Shown: in pieces, positions 34,064-42,847 of the stretch | Numbering within the stretch: position 1 is the first letter of the stretch | Layout of the letters: each line of letters opens with the position of its first letter | Assembly (NCBI GenBank): GCA_017441705.1 | Contig: JAFRWU010000007.1 | Span: 1 to 45,607 of the forward strand | Origin: Clostridia bacterium | GTDB taxonomy: Bacteria > Bacillota > Clostridia > Oscillospirales > QAMX01 | Direction: 5' to 3' | Length of the DNA: 45,607 bases | Notes under the pieces: generated by a model | What the model saw: only the letters and a program-made list of their open reading frames with translations | Told to the model about the DNA's origin: nothing | Databases searched by the model: none | Position numbers and translations under genes: made by a program

Positions 34064-35497
34064 ATGAAACTAACCTATGGGATCAAGGACAAGCCCGGAT
34101 TCGGTAAAACGATCCTGTTTGCCCTCCAGCAGCTCCTGGCGATCATGGCGGCGACCATCGCGGTCCCGAACATCATCAGCCACGGCATGAGCCCGGCGGC
34201 GGCGCTGTTCGGCGCGGGCGTCGGCACTCTGGTGTACCTGCTGTTCACCAGATTCAGAAGCCCCGTTTTCCTCGGCTCGTCCTTCGCGTTCCTCGGCTCC
34301 ATGGCGGCTGCCTTCGCGGGCGGCGTGTCCATGTCCCTGGGATATCTGGGACTGCTCCTCGGCGCGGTGTTCGCCGGCCTCGTATACGTGGTCATCGCGA
34401 TCATCGTCAAGCTCACCGGCGCGGGCTGGATCAACAAGCTCATGCCCGCCGTGGTCATCGGCCCCACCGTGGCCATCATCGGACTCTCTCTGGCCGGCAA
34501 CGCCGTGGGCGATCTCTTCTCCGGCAACGTTATGCATAAGGTCAACACCACAATCATCGTCAACGACGCCGCCGTGGAGAATCTGGAGAGTCTCACCCTC
34601 AACGGACAGGCCGTGGATCTGACGTCCTTAGAGCAGAACGCCTCCCCGTATCTCTGCCTGCTGTGCGGACTCGTCACCCTCTTCGTGACCATGCTCTGCT
34701 CGGTCTACGGCAAGAAGTTCCTGAAGATGATCCCCTTCATCATCGGCATCTGCGCGGGCTACGCCCTGGCCGCGATCTTCACGGTCATCGGAAACGCCGC
34801 CAACATCCCCGCCATGCAGATCATCGACTTCACGAAGTTCGCAAGCATGCAGTGGTATCCGCAGTTCACCTTCCTGACCGCCTTCTCCGGCGGCTATGAG
34901 TACGGCGAAGTCGGCAACATCGGAACGTATATCGCCACCATCGCCGTTGCCTACATCCCGGTGGCCTTCGTGGTCTTCGCCGAGCATATCGCCGATCACA
35001 AGAACATCTCCTCCATCATCGAATCCGATCTTCTTGCCGATCCGGGACTTCACAACACCCTCCTCGGCGACGGCGTGGGAAGCATGGCCGGCGCGTTCTT
35101 CGGCGGCTGCCCGAACACCACCTACGGCGAATCGATCGGCTGCGTCGCCATCTCCGGCAACGCGTCGGTGATCACCATCTTCACCACCGCGGTCATGGCC
35201 ATCGTGATCTCCTTCATCGCTCCCTTCTCCACCTTCCTTTCCACCATTCCCTCCTGCGTGATGGGCGGCGTCTGCATGGCGCTTTACGGCTTCATCGCGG
35301 TGTCCGGTCTGAAAATGGTGCAGAAGGTCGATCTGGAGGACAACAGGAACCTCTTCGTGGTGTCTGCGATCCTGATCGCCGGCATCGGCGGCATGACCAT
35401 CAGCGTCGGCCCCGTGGTCCTCACAGAGGTCGCGTCGGCTCTGATCCTCGGCATCGTCGTCAACGTGGTTCTCGGCCTGAAGAAGAAAGAGCGGTAA
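34064..35497 (+). CDS. uraA: Uracil permease (NCS2 family)
   Basis: A 477-residue membrane protein with about 14 hydrophobic segments. Family motifs are PSVAIIGLSLAG-like PTVAIIGLSLAGNAVG, EHIADHKNISSI and GGCPNTTYGESIGCVAISG, the last holding the substrate-site Glu and Asn positions of UraA. It imports uracil with a proton. The ATG has TGGAGGAATT before it. A palindrome GCACGATCGTGC lies in the gap to pyrR. It is the second gene of the pyrR operon and is followed by a strong terminator. The homologue is also called PyrP in Bacillus. Confidence 0.92.
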   Translation: MKLTYGIKDKPGFGKTILFALQQLLAIMAATIAVPNIISHGMSPAAALFGAGVGTLVYLLFTRFRSPVFLGSSFAFLGSMAAAFAGGVSMSLGYLGLLLGAVFAGLVYVVIAIIVKLTGAGWINKLMPAVVIGPTVAIIGLSLAGNAVGDLFSGNVMHKVNTTIIVNDAAVENLESLTLNGQAVDLTSLEQNASPYLCLLCGLVTLFVTMLCSVYGKKFLKMIPFIIGICAGYALAAIFTVIGNAANIPAMQIIDFTKFASMQWYPQFTFLTAFSGGYEYGEVGNIGTYIATIAVAYIPVAFVVFAEHIADHKNISSIIESDLLADPGLHNTLLGDGVGSMAGAFFGGCPNTTYGESIGCVAISGNASVITIFTTAVMAIVISFIAPFSTFLSTIPSCVMGGVCMALYGFIAVSGLKMVQKVDLEDNRNLFVVSAILIAGIGGMTISVGPVVLTEVASALILGIVVNVVLGLKKKER

Positions 35498-35510
35498 AAG
35501 CTCATCCGGG

Positions 35511-35549
35511 GCGCGCCGCTGCGGGAAACCCGCGGCGGCGCGCATTTTT
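35511..35549 (+). terminator. Terminator of the pyrR-uraA operon
   Basis: A long GC-rich hairpin (35511-35525 with 35529-35543, one mismatch, loop AAA) followed by five T. Confidence 0.8.
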
Positions 35550-35569
35550 GAAAACACGAAAAAAAGTGC

Positions 35570-35598
35570 TTGACAAAAAAGGCGAAATGCGGTATAAT
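35570..35598 (+). promoter_or_regulatory. Consensus promoter of rplJ-rplL
   Basis: Perfect TTGACA (35570-35575) and TATAAT (35593-35598) with 17-base spacing, as expected for a strong ribosomal protein promoter. Confidence 0.9.
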
Positions 35599-35609
35599 AT
35601 GTAAGCTGC

Positions 35610-35732
35610 TTCCAAAGACAGCAGGTGAGAAATCCCAACGGCCCTCTGTGGCCGCCTGCCGAGGACGCGGAACGGAAACTCCGAAATCGATTTTCTGTCT
35701 CTGTGTCAAATTGGACGCAGAGGCTTTTTCAT
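35610..35732 (+). promoter_or_regulatory. Ribosomal protein L10 leader with attenuator
   Basis: The leader contains AAGACAGCAGGTG, whose GCAGG arm (35621-35626) pairs with CCTGC (35654-35659), the typical L10 leader fold bound by the L10-L12 complex. A 10-pair hairpin (35698-35707 with 35714-35723) with a T run at 35725-35729 then acts as an attenuator. It lies between the promoter and rplJ. Confidence 0.85.
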
Positions 35733-35793
35733 TTGGCGCCCGCTTTCTTCGGCGCGGACGTCAGTACTACTTCAGCGGAGGTGACAACAACAC

Positions 35794-36333
35794 ATGCCGA
35801 ACGCAAAGGTCCTGGAGCAGAAAAAGGCAACCGTTGCGGAGCTTGTTGAGAAGATCAACAACGCCAGCGCCGGCGTCCTTGTGGATTACAAGGGCATCTC
35901 GGTGGCCGACGATACCAAGCTTCGCCGCCAGCTTCGTGAAGCCGGCGTAGAATACGCGGTCGTCAAGAATACGCTCCTCCGTTTTGCATTTGACTACACC
36001 GGTCTGAAGGATCTCGATCCGCATCTTTCCGGCTCCACCGCCATCGCCATCAGCAGCGATCCGGTCGCGGCCGCCAAGATCCTGTCGGAATACTCTGCCA
36101 AGTCCCGCGGCGCCTTTGGCATCAAGGGCGGATTCGTGGACGGCAAAGTGATCGACGAGGAAGGCGTCAAGGCTCTGGCGAGCCTGCCGTCCAAGGAAGT
36201 CCTTCTGGCACAGGTCCTGGGCGGACTCAACGCCCCGATCACCGGTTTTGTCAGCGTGCTCAACGGCAACATCCGCGGTCTCGCCGCCGCACTCAAGGCG
36301 ATTGCAGACAAGAAGTCCGAAGAGGCTGCTTAA
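35794..36333 (+). CDS. rplJ: 50S ribosomal protein L10
   Basis: A 179-residue stalk base protein that binds 23S rRNA and anchors L7/L12 dimers. The N-terminal part carries VDYKGISVADDTKLRRQLRE and VVKNTLLRFAF, typical of L10. The C-terminal helix that holds the L12 dimers is GNIRGLAAALKAIADKKSE. GGAGGTGAC precedes the ATG. It is controlled by the leader described above and lies 38 bases before rplL. Confidence 0.97.
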   Translation: MPNAKVLEQKKATVAELVEKINNASAGVLVDYKGISVADDTKLRRQLREAGVEYAVVKNTLLRFAFDYTGLKDLDPHLSGSTAIAISSDPVAAAKILSEYSAKSRGAFGIKGGFVDGKVIDEEGVKALASLPSKEVLLAQVLGGLNAPITGFVSVLNGNIRGLAAALKAIADKKSEEAA

Positions 36334-36371
36334 GATCTGCAGAAAAAAACGATTAATTGGAGGAAAAAATC

Positions 36372-36761
36372 ATGGCAAGCGAAAAAATCAATGCTCTCAT
36401 CGAAGAAGTCAAGGCTCTGACCGTTCTCGAGCTCTCCGAGCTCGTGCACGCTCTGGAAGATGAATTCGGCGTTTCCGCCGCCGCTCCTGTCGCCGTTGCC
36501 GCCGCTCCGGCCGCCGGCGCCGCCGCTGCCGCTCCCGCCGAGGAAGAGAAGACTGAGTTCGACGTCGTTCTGACCGAAGCCGGCACGCAGAAGATCGCCG
36601 TTATCAAGGCTGTCCGCGAAGCCACCGGCCTGGGCCTGAAGGAAGCCAAGGATCTGGTCGACGGCGCCCCCAAGGCGATCAAGACCGGTCTGTCCGCCGA
36701 CGATGCCGAAGCCCTCAAGAAGAAGCTCGAGGAAGCCGGCGCCACCGTCGAAGTGAAGTAA
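36372..36761 (+). CDS. rplL: 50S ribosomal protein L7/L12
   Basis: A 129-residue stalk protein that recruits translation factors. The N-terminal dimer domain ends with an Ala/Pro-rich hinge ([20 protein letters not shown]), followed by the C-terminal domain with [30 protein letters not shown] and DLVDGAPK. The ATG at 36372 follows TTGGAGGAAAAAATC. Codon use is highly biased, as expected for an abundant protein. A terminator follows. Confidence 0.98.
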   Translation: MASEKINALIEEVKALTVLELSELVHALEDEFGVSAAAPVAVAAAPAAGAAAAAPAEEEKTEFDVVLTEAGTQKIAVIKAVREATGLGLKEAKDLVDGAPKAIKTGLSADDAEALKKKLEEAGATVEVK

Positions 36762-36777
36762 GAAACGAAAAAGCCGA

Positions 36778-36811
36778 AGATCCCCCGCGGTACCGCAGCG
36801 GGGGATCTTTT
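36778..36811 (+). terminator. Terminator of rplJ-rplL
   Basis: A perfect 11-pair stem (36778-36788 with 36798-36808) followed by T residues. Confidence 0.8.
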
Positions 36812-36825
36812 CGTCCGGCGGAAAG

Positions 36826-36862
36826 AAAAAGCCCGGGAAGCGTTTTCGCTTCCCGGGCTTTT
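36826..36862. terminator. Bidirectional terminator between rplL and the GH9 gene
   Basis: A perfect stem (36831-36842 with 36847-36858, loop TTTT) flanked by A on one side and T on the other, so it can stop transcription in both directions. The minus-strand GH9 gene ends at 36880. Confidence 0.8.
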
Positions 36863-36879
36863 CGCATCCTGCGATGAGA

Positions 36880-39207
36880 TCAGAGATCGGTGTCGTATGC
36901 AGAGAGGATGTCCAGCCAGCGCATGGCAGGGAAGACCCAGACCTCTTTGTAGTTATAGCAGTTGGCGTGCGGGTAATAGGGAACGTCCTCGTTATACTGG
37001 GTTTCCACACCCACCGGGAAAGAGCCCACGATATCGCCCGACATGGCCGAATACTGCGGGGTGTAGTTGTAGCCCTCGCCCCAGATCAGGGACTGGTTGA
37101 AGGGGTTGCGGCCCACGTGCCATTCCAGAGCGTGGGTGACGATCTCAAAAAGACGCTTGTCCTTCAGGGCGTTGGCGCAGGCCAGGGCCGCGCGCGCGAG
37201 GGTCAGGGTGACGCCGCTGTTTCCGCGGAAGGAATACCAGACCGGGAAGAGGCGCAGATAGTGGGTCTCGTCCAGACGGACCCCGTTCCTGATCTGTTCC
37301 TTCGCGTCGTCGGCGGTGGGACAGCCGAAGAAGGTGAAGGGCTTTTCGGAATCCACGGCGTCGAGGTCGTAGATCGAGGCCGGCAGCATCTCGTAGGGAG
37401 CGGTGAAGCGGACCGCGGTCTTGACGTATTCGGCGTAAAGCTTCAGGCAATTGCGGTAGGCGGCCTTCGGACGCACCTCCTGCATCATGGCCAGGGCCAC
37501 CAGCGGCGCGTGTTCGCTGCTTCCGTGGGCCGAGTGGACGAACTGCCTGTGATCCCTGCCGGTGTAGAAGAAGCCGCGGATCGGTTTTTCCCAGGCGGGA
37601 TATTCGGTTTCCTGGCAGAGCGGGATCAAGTCGGCGTAGGCTTCGGCGCGGTCGAGGTACTCTTTCCTGCCGGTGGTCCTGTAAAGCTCGAGGGAGGTGA
37701 TGCATCCCTGGGCGGCGGAGCCGAGCTCGCCGAAAAAGCGGCGCATGGGATGATCCTTTTCCTTTTCCTCGTCCTCGACGGCCCAGGCGTAATCCTCCTC
37801 GGCGGCGGTAAGGTTGGCGTAGGCGAAGGCGGGGTCGATCTCCCGGAAGATCCGGGCGGCCAGCGCTTCGGTCGCGGCGGCGTGCATGTTGACGCCGGAG
37901 CGGCGCGCGGCCTCATGGATGATATCGTCGTAATCGCCCAGGAACCCCTTGGTCCAGAAGTCCATGGTCAGCCAGGAGGCGCGGTATCCGTCGGAGAAGC
38001 GGGTCTTGAGGACCCATTCGCCGCCCCAGCGGGCCTCCTCCAGACAGGTGTCGTACAGCGCGGGATCGGTATCCTTCAGCTTTTCGGAAAGCTTCAGCAT
38101 GGCGTAGACGGCGGAGGCGGTGTTGCCGAGCCCCTGGCTCAGGTCGCCCGCGTCGTGCCAGCCGCCGTTCATGACCTTGGTCACGCTGCCGTGGCGGCAC
38201 TGGAGATCGGCGTGGCAGACGTCGTGGATCCCGGGGACCGGGAAGCCGCAGCGCTCGCCGTAGAAAAAGTTCAGCGTCTTTTCCACCGAGGATTTCCAGA
38301 CGCTCCTCGAGATCGAAAAGGGACGGGTGATCACGGCGCCGGCTTTCAGGAAGAAGCGGCCTTCCTCGGCGAGATCCGAGAAATCGAAGATCTGATATTT
38401 GCCGGTGTTTTTCGAAACGGAACGGATTTTTCCTTCGTAGACGACCAGGCCGTCGTCCGCACGGATCACCTGGAATTCGCCGCCCCTGATCCCTTTGCCG
38501 ATCGCGGTCTTGGGGAGAGAGGGCATGTAGCCGGCGTGGGAGAAGACGATCTCTCCCTCTTCCGGTTCCCAACCCTTCTGCTTGTCGGCGTGGACGCGTT
38601 CGATCCGGACGTTTTTGACGTCGAAGCTGACGGTGTTGACGGCGCCGGGTTCGCTGCCCTGCATCCGGTACTGGATGGAAAAGCCCTTGACCTTGTCGCG
38701 GGCAAGCTCCGGAAATTCCCACTCCACCGTGGTCCATTTGTTCGGCTCCATGCACACGAAGTGCAGGCCCTCGCGGGCGATATCGTTGGGCTCGGTGATC
38801 CTGCCTTCGTTATACAGGTAGATGCAGAGCGTGGCGATGCGGAAGCCCGGCATGTCGGGAAAGACGTCGAACACGATCCGGTTGTACGCCTCGAGGTTTT
38901 CGCCGTGCATGTTGCGGAACAGGGTCGCGAGTCCCCATCCGCGTCCGTAGTCCTTGTTTTTCTCGGTGGTGTCCACGGCGCAGGTGAGCCTGCCGACCTT
39001 CACGCCGTCGCGTTCGGCGGAGGTCAGGACACCGGAATCGATGCCGCGGCTGTCCATCGGGGCGCCGTTGATCAGCGCCTGATGGCTCTCCACCGACCAT
39101 TCGGAAAGATCCGACATATCGTCCAGCACCCGGGAAGCCAGGACCTTCTTGGAAAGGTGCCGGTAATAGCTGGAAAGGCGATAGTCGCTTTTCATGGGAA
39201 TGCGCAT
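36880..39207 (-). CDS. Glycoside hydrolase family 9 protein, no signal peptide
   Basis: A 775-residue enzyme. The first 230 residues are beta-rich (FRIATLCIYLYNEG, TTVEWEFPEL) and look like a carbohydrate-binding or accessory domain. A short Ig-like CelD_N domain follows (SHAGYMPSLPKTAIG to GRFFLKAGAV). The GH9 catalytic barrel then has GGWHDAGDLSQ, with the Asp pair that activates water, HVGRNPFNQSLIWGEG, and a late NCYNYKEVWV with a Glu in the position of the proton donor. Most GH9 enzymes are secreted endoglucanases; this one lacks a signal peptide, dockerin or anchor, so it should act in the cytoplasm on imported oligosaccharides. AAAGGAA precedes the ATG. It follows the M18 gene by 44 bases. 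Confidence 0.87.
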   Translation of the reverse strand: MRIPMKSDYRLSSYYRHLSKKVLASRVLDDMSDLSEWSVESHQALINGAPMDSRGIDSGVLTSAERDGVKVGRLTCAVDTTEKNKDYGRGWGLATLFRNMHGENLEAYNRIVFDVFPDMPGFRIATLCIYLYNEGRITEPNDIAREGLHFVCMEPNKWTTVEWEFPELARDKVKGFSIQYRMQGSEPGAVNTVSFDVKNVRIERVHADKQKGWEPEEGEIVFSHAGYMPSLPKTAIGKGIRGGEFQVIRADDGLVVYEGKIRSVSKNTGKYQIFDFSDLAEEGRFFLKAGAVITRPFSISRSVWKSSVEKTLNFFYGERCGFPVPGIHDVCHADLQCRHGSVTKVMNGGWHDAGDLSQGLGNTASAVYAMLKLSEKLKDTDPALYDTCLEEARWGGEWVLKTRFSDGYRASWLTMDFWTKGFLGDYDDIIHEAARRSGVNMHAAATEALAARIFREIDPAFAYANLTAAEEDYAWAVEDEEKEKDHPMRRFFGELGSAAQGCITSLELYRTTGRKEYLDRAEAYADLIPLCQETEYPAWEKPIRGFFYTGRDHRQFVHSAHGSSEHAPLVALAMMQEVRPKAAYRNCLKLYAEYVKTAVRFTAPYEMLPASIYDLDAVDSEKPFTFFGCPTADDAKEQIRNGVRLDETHYLRLFPVWYSFRGNSGVTLTLARAALACANALKDKRLFEIVTHALEWHVGRNPFNQSLIWGEGYNYTPQYSAMSGDIVGSFPVGVETQYNEDVPYYPHANCYNYKEVWVFPAMRWLDILSAYDTDL

Positions 39208-39251
39208 GACGGTAATTCCTTTCTATGTGATTTTTTGATAAACGGAAGGAA

Positions 39252-40643
39252 TCAGAGGGTGAACACGGCGAGGGCCGCGCGGTAGGTGTGGTAGACGTCG
39301 TATTTGGCGGTCAGCTCAAACGGGGAATGCATCGATAGCACCGGGGTGCCGGCGTCGATGGTTTCGATCCCGCGCTCCGACATGAATTTCGCCACGGTCC
39401 CGCCGCCGCCCACGTCGACCTTGCCCAGCTCGCACAGCTGCCAGGCGACGCCGTTTTCGGCGAAGATCCGGCGCAGGGTCCCGACGGTTTCGGCCGAAGC
39501 GTCGTTGGAGCCGGATTTTCCGCCCGAACCGGTGTATTTGCAGATCGCCACGCCGCCGTTGAGGAAGGCCGCGTTTTTCTTTTCATAAGCTTCGGCAAAT
39601 CCCGGATCGTAGGCCGCGGCCACGTCGCAGGAGAGGCAGAAGGAGGAATCCAGAAGGGCGTGATAGGCGCCGAGGTCGTTGCCCGAAAGCGCCGCCAGAA
39701 GATGGTCGAATTTCGCGCTCTTCATGCCGGAAAGACCTTCGGAGCCGATCTCTTCCTTGTCGGCCAGGACCACCATCGCCGTTCTTTCGGGGATCTCCTC
39801 CAGATCCAGGAGCGCCCGGAGCGCGCCGTAGGCGCAGACGCGGTCATCCTGGCCGTAGGAGCCCACCATGCTTTCGTCAATACCCACCGAACGGGCTTTT
39901 CCCGCCGGGACCAGAGAGATCTCGGAGGAGAGGAAATCCTCCTCGGTGATGCCGAAGCGGTCGTTGAAGAGCGACATGACCGCGAGCTTGACCCGGTCCT
40001 CGCCTTCGCCGGCGTAGGGCAGCGTGCCCAGGATGGGATTCAGGCTTTCGCCGGTGTAGGCGGCGTTCAGGGGCTTGGAGCCCTGCTCGCGGGCCAGATG
40101 GGGAAGAAGATCGGGGATCGAGAAGACGGGGTCGCCCTCGTCCTCGCCCACGACCACGTCGATCTTTTCGCCGTCCGGCTTCACGGCCACGCCGTGGAGC
40201 GCCAGGGGGATGGTCATCCACTGATATTTGCGGATGCCGCCGTAATAATGGGTCTTGAAATAGGCGGCGTCGCTTTCCTGATAGAGAGGATTGGGTTTCA
40301 GGTCGAGACGGGGGGAATCGATGTGGGCGGCGACGATGTTCACGCCGGCCGAAAGAGGCCTTTTGCCGACGGTGAAGAGGATGGTCATCTTGTCGCCGAA
40401 GGAGACGTAATATTTTTTGCCGGGGACTGCGGGGGAAGAGGAATCGTAGGGCTCGAAGCCCTTTTCGGCGGCCAGCCGGATCGCTTCGCGCGAGGCTTCG
40501 CGCTCGGTCTTGCCGGCGTCGAGATATGCCATGTACCCTTCGGCAAACCGCGTGATCTCGATGCTTTCGCTGCTTTTCAGATCCTCGATCCTTCTCTTTT
40601 TCGGCGCGAGCAGCTTTTCGCGTACTTCATTGAGTTCGTCCAT
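39252..40643 (-). CDS. M18 family aminopeptidase
   Basis: A 463-residue metallo-aminopeptidase that removes N-terminal residues from peptides. Metal-site motifs are VAAHIDSPRLDLKPNP (His, Asp), the Glu pair in LADKEEIGSEG and the late SMHSPFELTAKYD with His. The ATG at 40643 has AGGAAAGGACAGGAAG before it. There is no stop codon between this gene and coaE: the frame is open from 41279, so a 675-residue fused product is also possible. A promoter-like TTGCTC and TATGAT just upstream suggest that it can also be expressed by itself. GH9 follows on the same strand. Confidence 0.92.
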   Translation of the reverse strand: MDELNEVREKLLAPKKRRIEDLKSSESIEITRFAEGYMAYLDAGKTEREASREAIRLAAEKGFEPYDSSSPAVPGKKYYVSFGDKMTILFTVGKRPLSAGVNIVAAHIDSPRLDLKPNPLYQESDAAYFKTHYYGGIRKYQWMTIPLALHGVAVKPDGEKIDVVVGEDEGDPVFSIPDLLPHLAREQGSKPLNAAYTGESLNPILGTLPYAGEGEDRVKLAVMSLFNDRFGITEEDFLSSEISLVPAGKARSVGIDESMVGSYGQDDRVCAYGALRALLDLEEIPERTAMVVLADKEEIGSEGLSGMKSAKFDHLLAALSGNDLGAYHALLDSSFCLSCDVAAAYDPGFAEAYEKKNAAFLNGGVAICKYTGSGGKSGSNDASAETVGTLRRIFAENGVAWQLCELGKVDVGGGGTVAKFMSERGIETIDAGTPVLSMHSPFELTAKYDVYHTYRAALAVFTL

Positions 40644-41279
40644 GTCTTCCTGTCCTTTCCTGTCTTTATCATATTTGTGACGGTTTGCAAGAGCAAAGAG
40701 CGGGGAAGCGAGCGCTTTGAAAAACGCGCTTCCTTCCCGGCGGAAGCTCTCCTCGTCCCGGTCGTTCCAAAGAACGACGTCGCTTCTTCCTATATAATAA
40801 GAAGCGTCCTTCTGGGCGTTGACGCGGGCTTCGGCAGCCTCCTGCGAGATCCCGTCCCGCAGCATGATCCGGCGGATGCGTACATCCCTCGCGGCGAGGA
40901 CCGCCGCGGTGAGATCGCAGATCTCCGAAAGCCCGCTCTCAAAGAGGAGCGGCGCGTCCACCGCCGCAAGGCGCGGCCCGGATTCCAGAGCTTTCCGGAT
41001 CTCTTCCGCCACGAAGGGGTGGGTGATCCGGTTCAGATCCTCCAGACGCTCCGGAGAGGAAAAGACCAGAGGCGCGAGCTTCCTGCGGTCGATCTGTCCG
41101 CCGGTGAGGATCTCCTCTCCGAAGCGGGAGGTCAGGGCGTTCCGCAGCGCGGCGCTCTCCGCAAGAAGACGGTGATAGATCGCGTCGGCGTCCAGCACGA
41201 GCGCGCCGTGCCGCGCGAAGATCCCCGACAGAGTGGATTTTCCGGCTCCGGAAAAGCCGGTGATGCCGACGACGGTCAC
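40644..41279 (-). CDS. coaE: Dephospho-CoA kinase, reading in frame into M18 aminopeptidase
   Basis: The 212-residue N-terminal part of an open frame that continues to 39252. It catalyses the last step of coenzyme A synthesis. The P-loop is GITGFSGAGKST (about 5-16), DADAIYH holds the catalytic-type Asp, and FPSPERLEDLNRITHP-like SSPERLEDLNRITHPFV and DAPLLFESGL match CoaE. This is close to the usual CoaE size of about 200 residues, but no stop follows. The GTG start at 41279 has AAAGGAGG upstream. The end region is FALANRHKYDKDRKGQED, joined to MDELNEV of M18. Whether one fused or two separate proteins are made is open. Confidence 0.88.
40668..40696 (-). promoter_or_regulatory. Possible internal promoter for the M18 gene
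   Basis: On the minus strand TTGCTC (40691-40696) and TATGAT (40668-40673) with a 17-base spacer lie within the 3' end of coaE, about 25 bases before the M18 start codon. Confidence 0.5.
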
Positions 41280-41336
41280 GTGACCCCTCCTTTCACGGAG
41301 TTGTTTTTGATCAGACGGACGTTTGCTCCGGTTTTC

Positions 41337-41364
41337 AGTATAGCATACTTTCCGGGAAATGCAA
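41337..41364 (-). promoter_or_regulatory. Promoter of coaE
   Basis: On the minus strand TTGCAT (41359-41364) and TATACT (41337-41342) with a 16-base spacer and TGC before the -10. It lies about 58 bases before the GTG start. Confidence 0.65.
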
Positions 41365-41383
41365 AGAGAAAAAGGCGAGAGGA

Positions 41384-42424
41384 TCACTCCGCGGAGAGAT
41401 AGATCAGATCGCCGCCCGCGGAACGGGAAAGCCGGTTGAACACGGCATCGCCCCGCCCGTGCCGGTCGGGAGAGATCTGGACGTAGATCCGTCCGGCACC
41501 GGTGCGGTCGGCGTTGCGCAGCGTGAGGAACAAAAGACGCGCGTGGGCGTCGTGGTCGGCTTCGGCCCCGTAGGAAAGGACCCGGTATCCGAGGGCCGCC
41601 GCCCGTTCGGCGCATTCGTCAAAGACGACGGCGGCGTTTTCTTCGGGGTGGGGGAGCGAGGCGAGATACCGGAGCGAATCCTCTCCGCGTCCCACAAGAC
41701 CGGTCAGGGGAGCGGCCGGCGCGTAATGGCGGTATTTCATGCCGGGAGAGCGCGGCGGCTTCCCGTCCGCGGGAGCCGAGGCGTCGCCCACCTCCTCGCC
41801 GAGAACGGCCGCGAGCGCCTCGCGGCTGATCCCGCCCGGCCGAAGGATATCGAAGGGGCGCCGGGAAAGATCGATCACGGTGGATTCCACGCCGACCGCC
41901 GCGTCGCCTCCGTCCAGGATCAGAGGGATCCTGCCGGTCAGATCGTCGGTCACGTCCCGGAGGGTGGTGGGACTCGGCTTTCCGGAAAGATTGGCGCTGG
42001 GCGCGGCGATGGGAACGCCTGCTGCCGCGATCAGCGCACGCGCGGCGGGGTGCGACGGCATACGGATCGCCACGGTCGGTCCGCCCGCGGTGATCACGTC
42101 GGGAACAAGCCCGCTGCGGGGCAGCACCATGGTCAGAGGACCCGGCCAGAAGCGCGCGGCAAGGAGCCTGACCGTCGCCTCGGTTTCGGGATCGATCACG
42201 ACCAGAGGGAAAAGCTCCGGGAGAGAAGCGATATGCAGGATCAGGGGGTTGTCCTGCGGACGGCCCTTGACCCGGTAGATCTCCCGTACGGCCGCGGGAT
42301 CAAGGCCGTTTGCGGCCAGACCGTATACCGTTTCGGTGGGCATGGCGCAAAGACCGCCGCCGCGGATGACGCCGGCCGCCGCGAGGATGCCCTCCCGGTC
42401 TGCCGCTTTGATCTCGGTATGCAA
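41384..42424 (-). CDS. ywlC: Threonylcarbamoyl-AMP synthase (Sua5/YwlC)
   Basis: A 346-residue protein that makes threonylcarbamoyl-AMP from threonine, bicarbonate and ATP for the t6A modification of tRNA. The YrdC domain (about 10-200) has MPTETVYGLAANG, KGRPQDNPLILHI, FWPGPLTMVLP, AIRMPSHPAARALI and APSANLSGKPSPT. The C-terminal Sua5 domain begins near SPGMKYRHYAP. The start is TTG at 42424 with AAGGAAG upstream, and a -10 and -35 pair lies at 42500-42528. It points away from the sugar permease genes. Length is typical of Sua5, longer than the TsaC form. Confidence 0.94.
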   Translation of the reverse strand: MHTEIKAADREGILAAAGVIRGGGLCAMPTETVYGLAANGLDPAAVREIYRVKGRPQDNPLILHIASLPELFPLVVIDPETEATVRLLAARFWPGPLTMVLPRSGLVPDVITAGGPTVAIRMPSHPAARALIAAAGVPIAAPSANLSGKPSPTTLRDVTDDLTGRIPLILDGGDAAVGVESTVIDLSRRPFDILRPGGISREALAAVLGEEVGDASAPADGKPPRSPGMKYRHYAPAAPLTGLVGRGEDSLRYLASLPHPEENAAVVFDECAERAAALGYRVLSYGAEADHDAHARLLFLTLRNADRTGAGRIYVQISPDRHGRGDAVFNRLSRSAGGDLIYLSAE

Positions 42425-42499
42425 GAAGAAACGCTTCCTTTCCGCTTATGCGCCGGCAGAAAACGCCGGAAAACCCGCAAAAGAGCCTTACTTGGTGGC

Positions 42500-42528
42500 A
42501 TTATAACACGTTTTGCGCATTTTGGCAA
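42500..42528 (-). promoter_or_regulatory. Promoter of ywlC
   Basis: On the minus strand TTGCCA (42523-42528) and TATAAT (42500-42505) with a 17-base spacer. Confidence 0.75.
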
Positions 42529-42652
42529 TCGAGGCTTCCGTCAAAATGAACATACCGAATATTTGTACAAATATGCAAAAACAACCCGTCCGGTTTTATG
42601 CAGAAGTATGATCCGATCGTAAAATATTAGACAGAATCACAAAAATACTGCA

Positions 42653-42681
42653 TTGCCAAGCAACAGGGAATCGTCTATAAT
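42653..42681 (+). promoter_or_regulatory. Promoter of the sugar permease operon and its long leader
   Basis: TTGCCA (42653-42658) and TATAAT (42676-42681) with a 17-base spacer. The leader to 42847 is about 160 bases, with a small CCACTC/GAGTGG hairpin at 42755-42770 and no reading frame I can support. The divergent gap 42529-42652 is AT-rich and otherwise featureless. Confidence 0.7.
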
Positions 42682-42847
42682 TATGTGTATGACAGAGGGA
42701 ATAGGGCTTTTTGGAAGACGTCTTGTTGACTTTTTACACAAAAGCCTGTTTCCCCCACTCGGAGGAGTGGAACCGGAAAGATCGCGGTCAACCGGCCGGT
42801 AGCCGCCTTTTTCCGCGTTCGGAAGCCATCAAAAAGGAGAGAGAAGA

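Noticed and set aside
36874-39285. An 803-codon plus-strand frame over the GH9 gene.
   Set aside because: Shadow of the GH9 coding sequence; its composition is Gly/Val/His-rich and it lacks domains.
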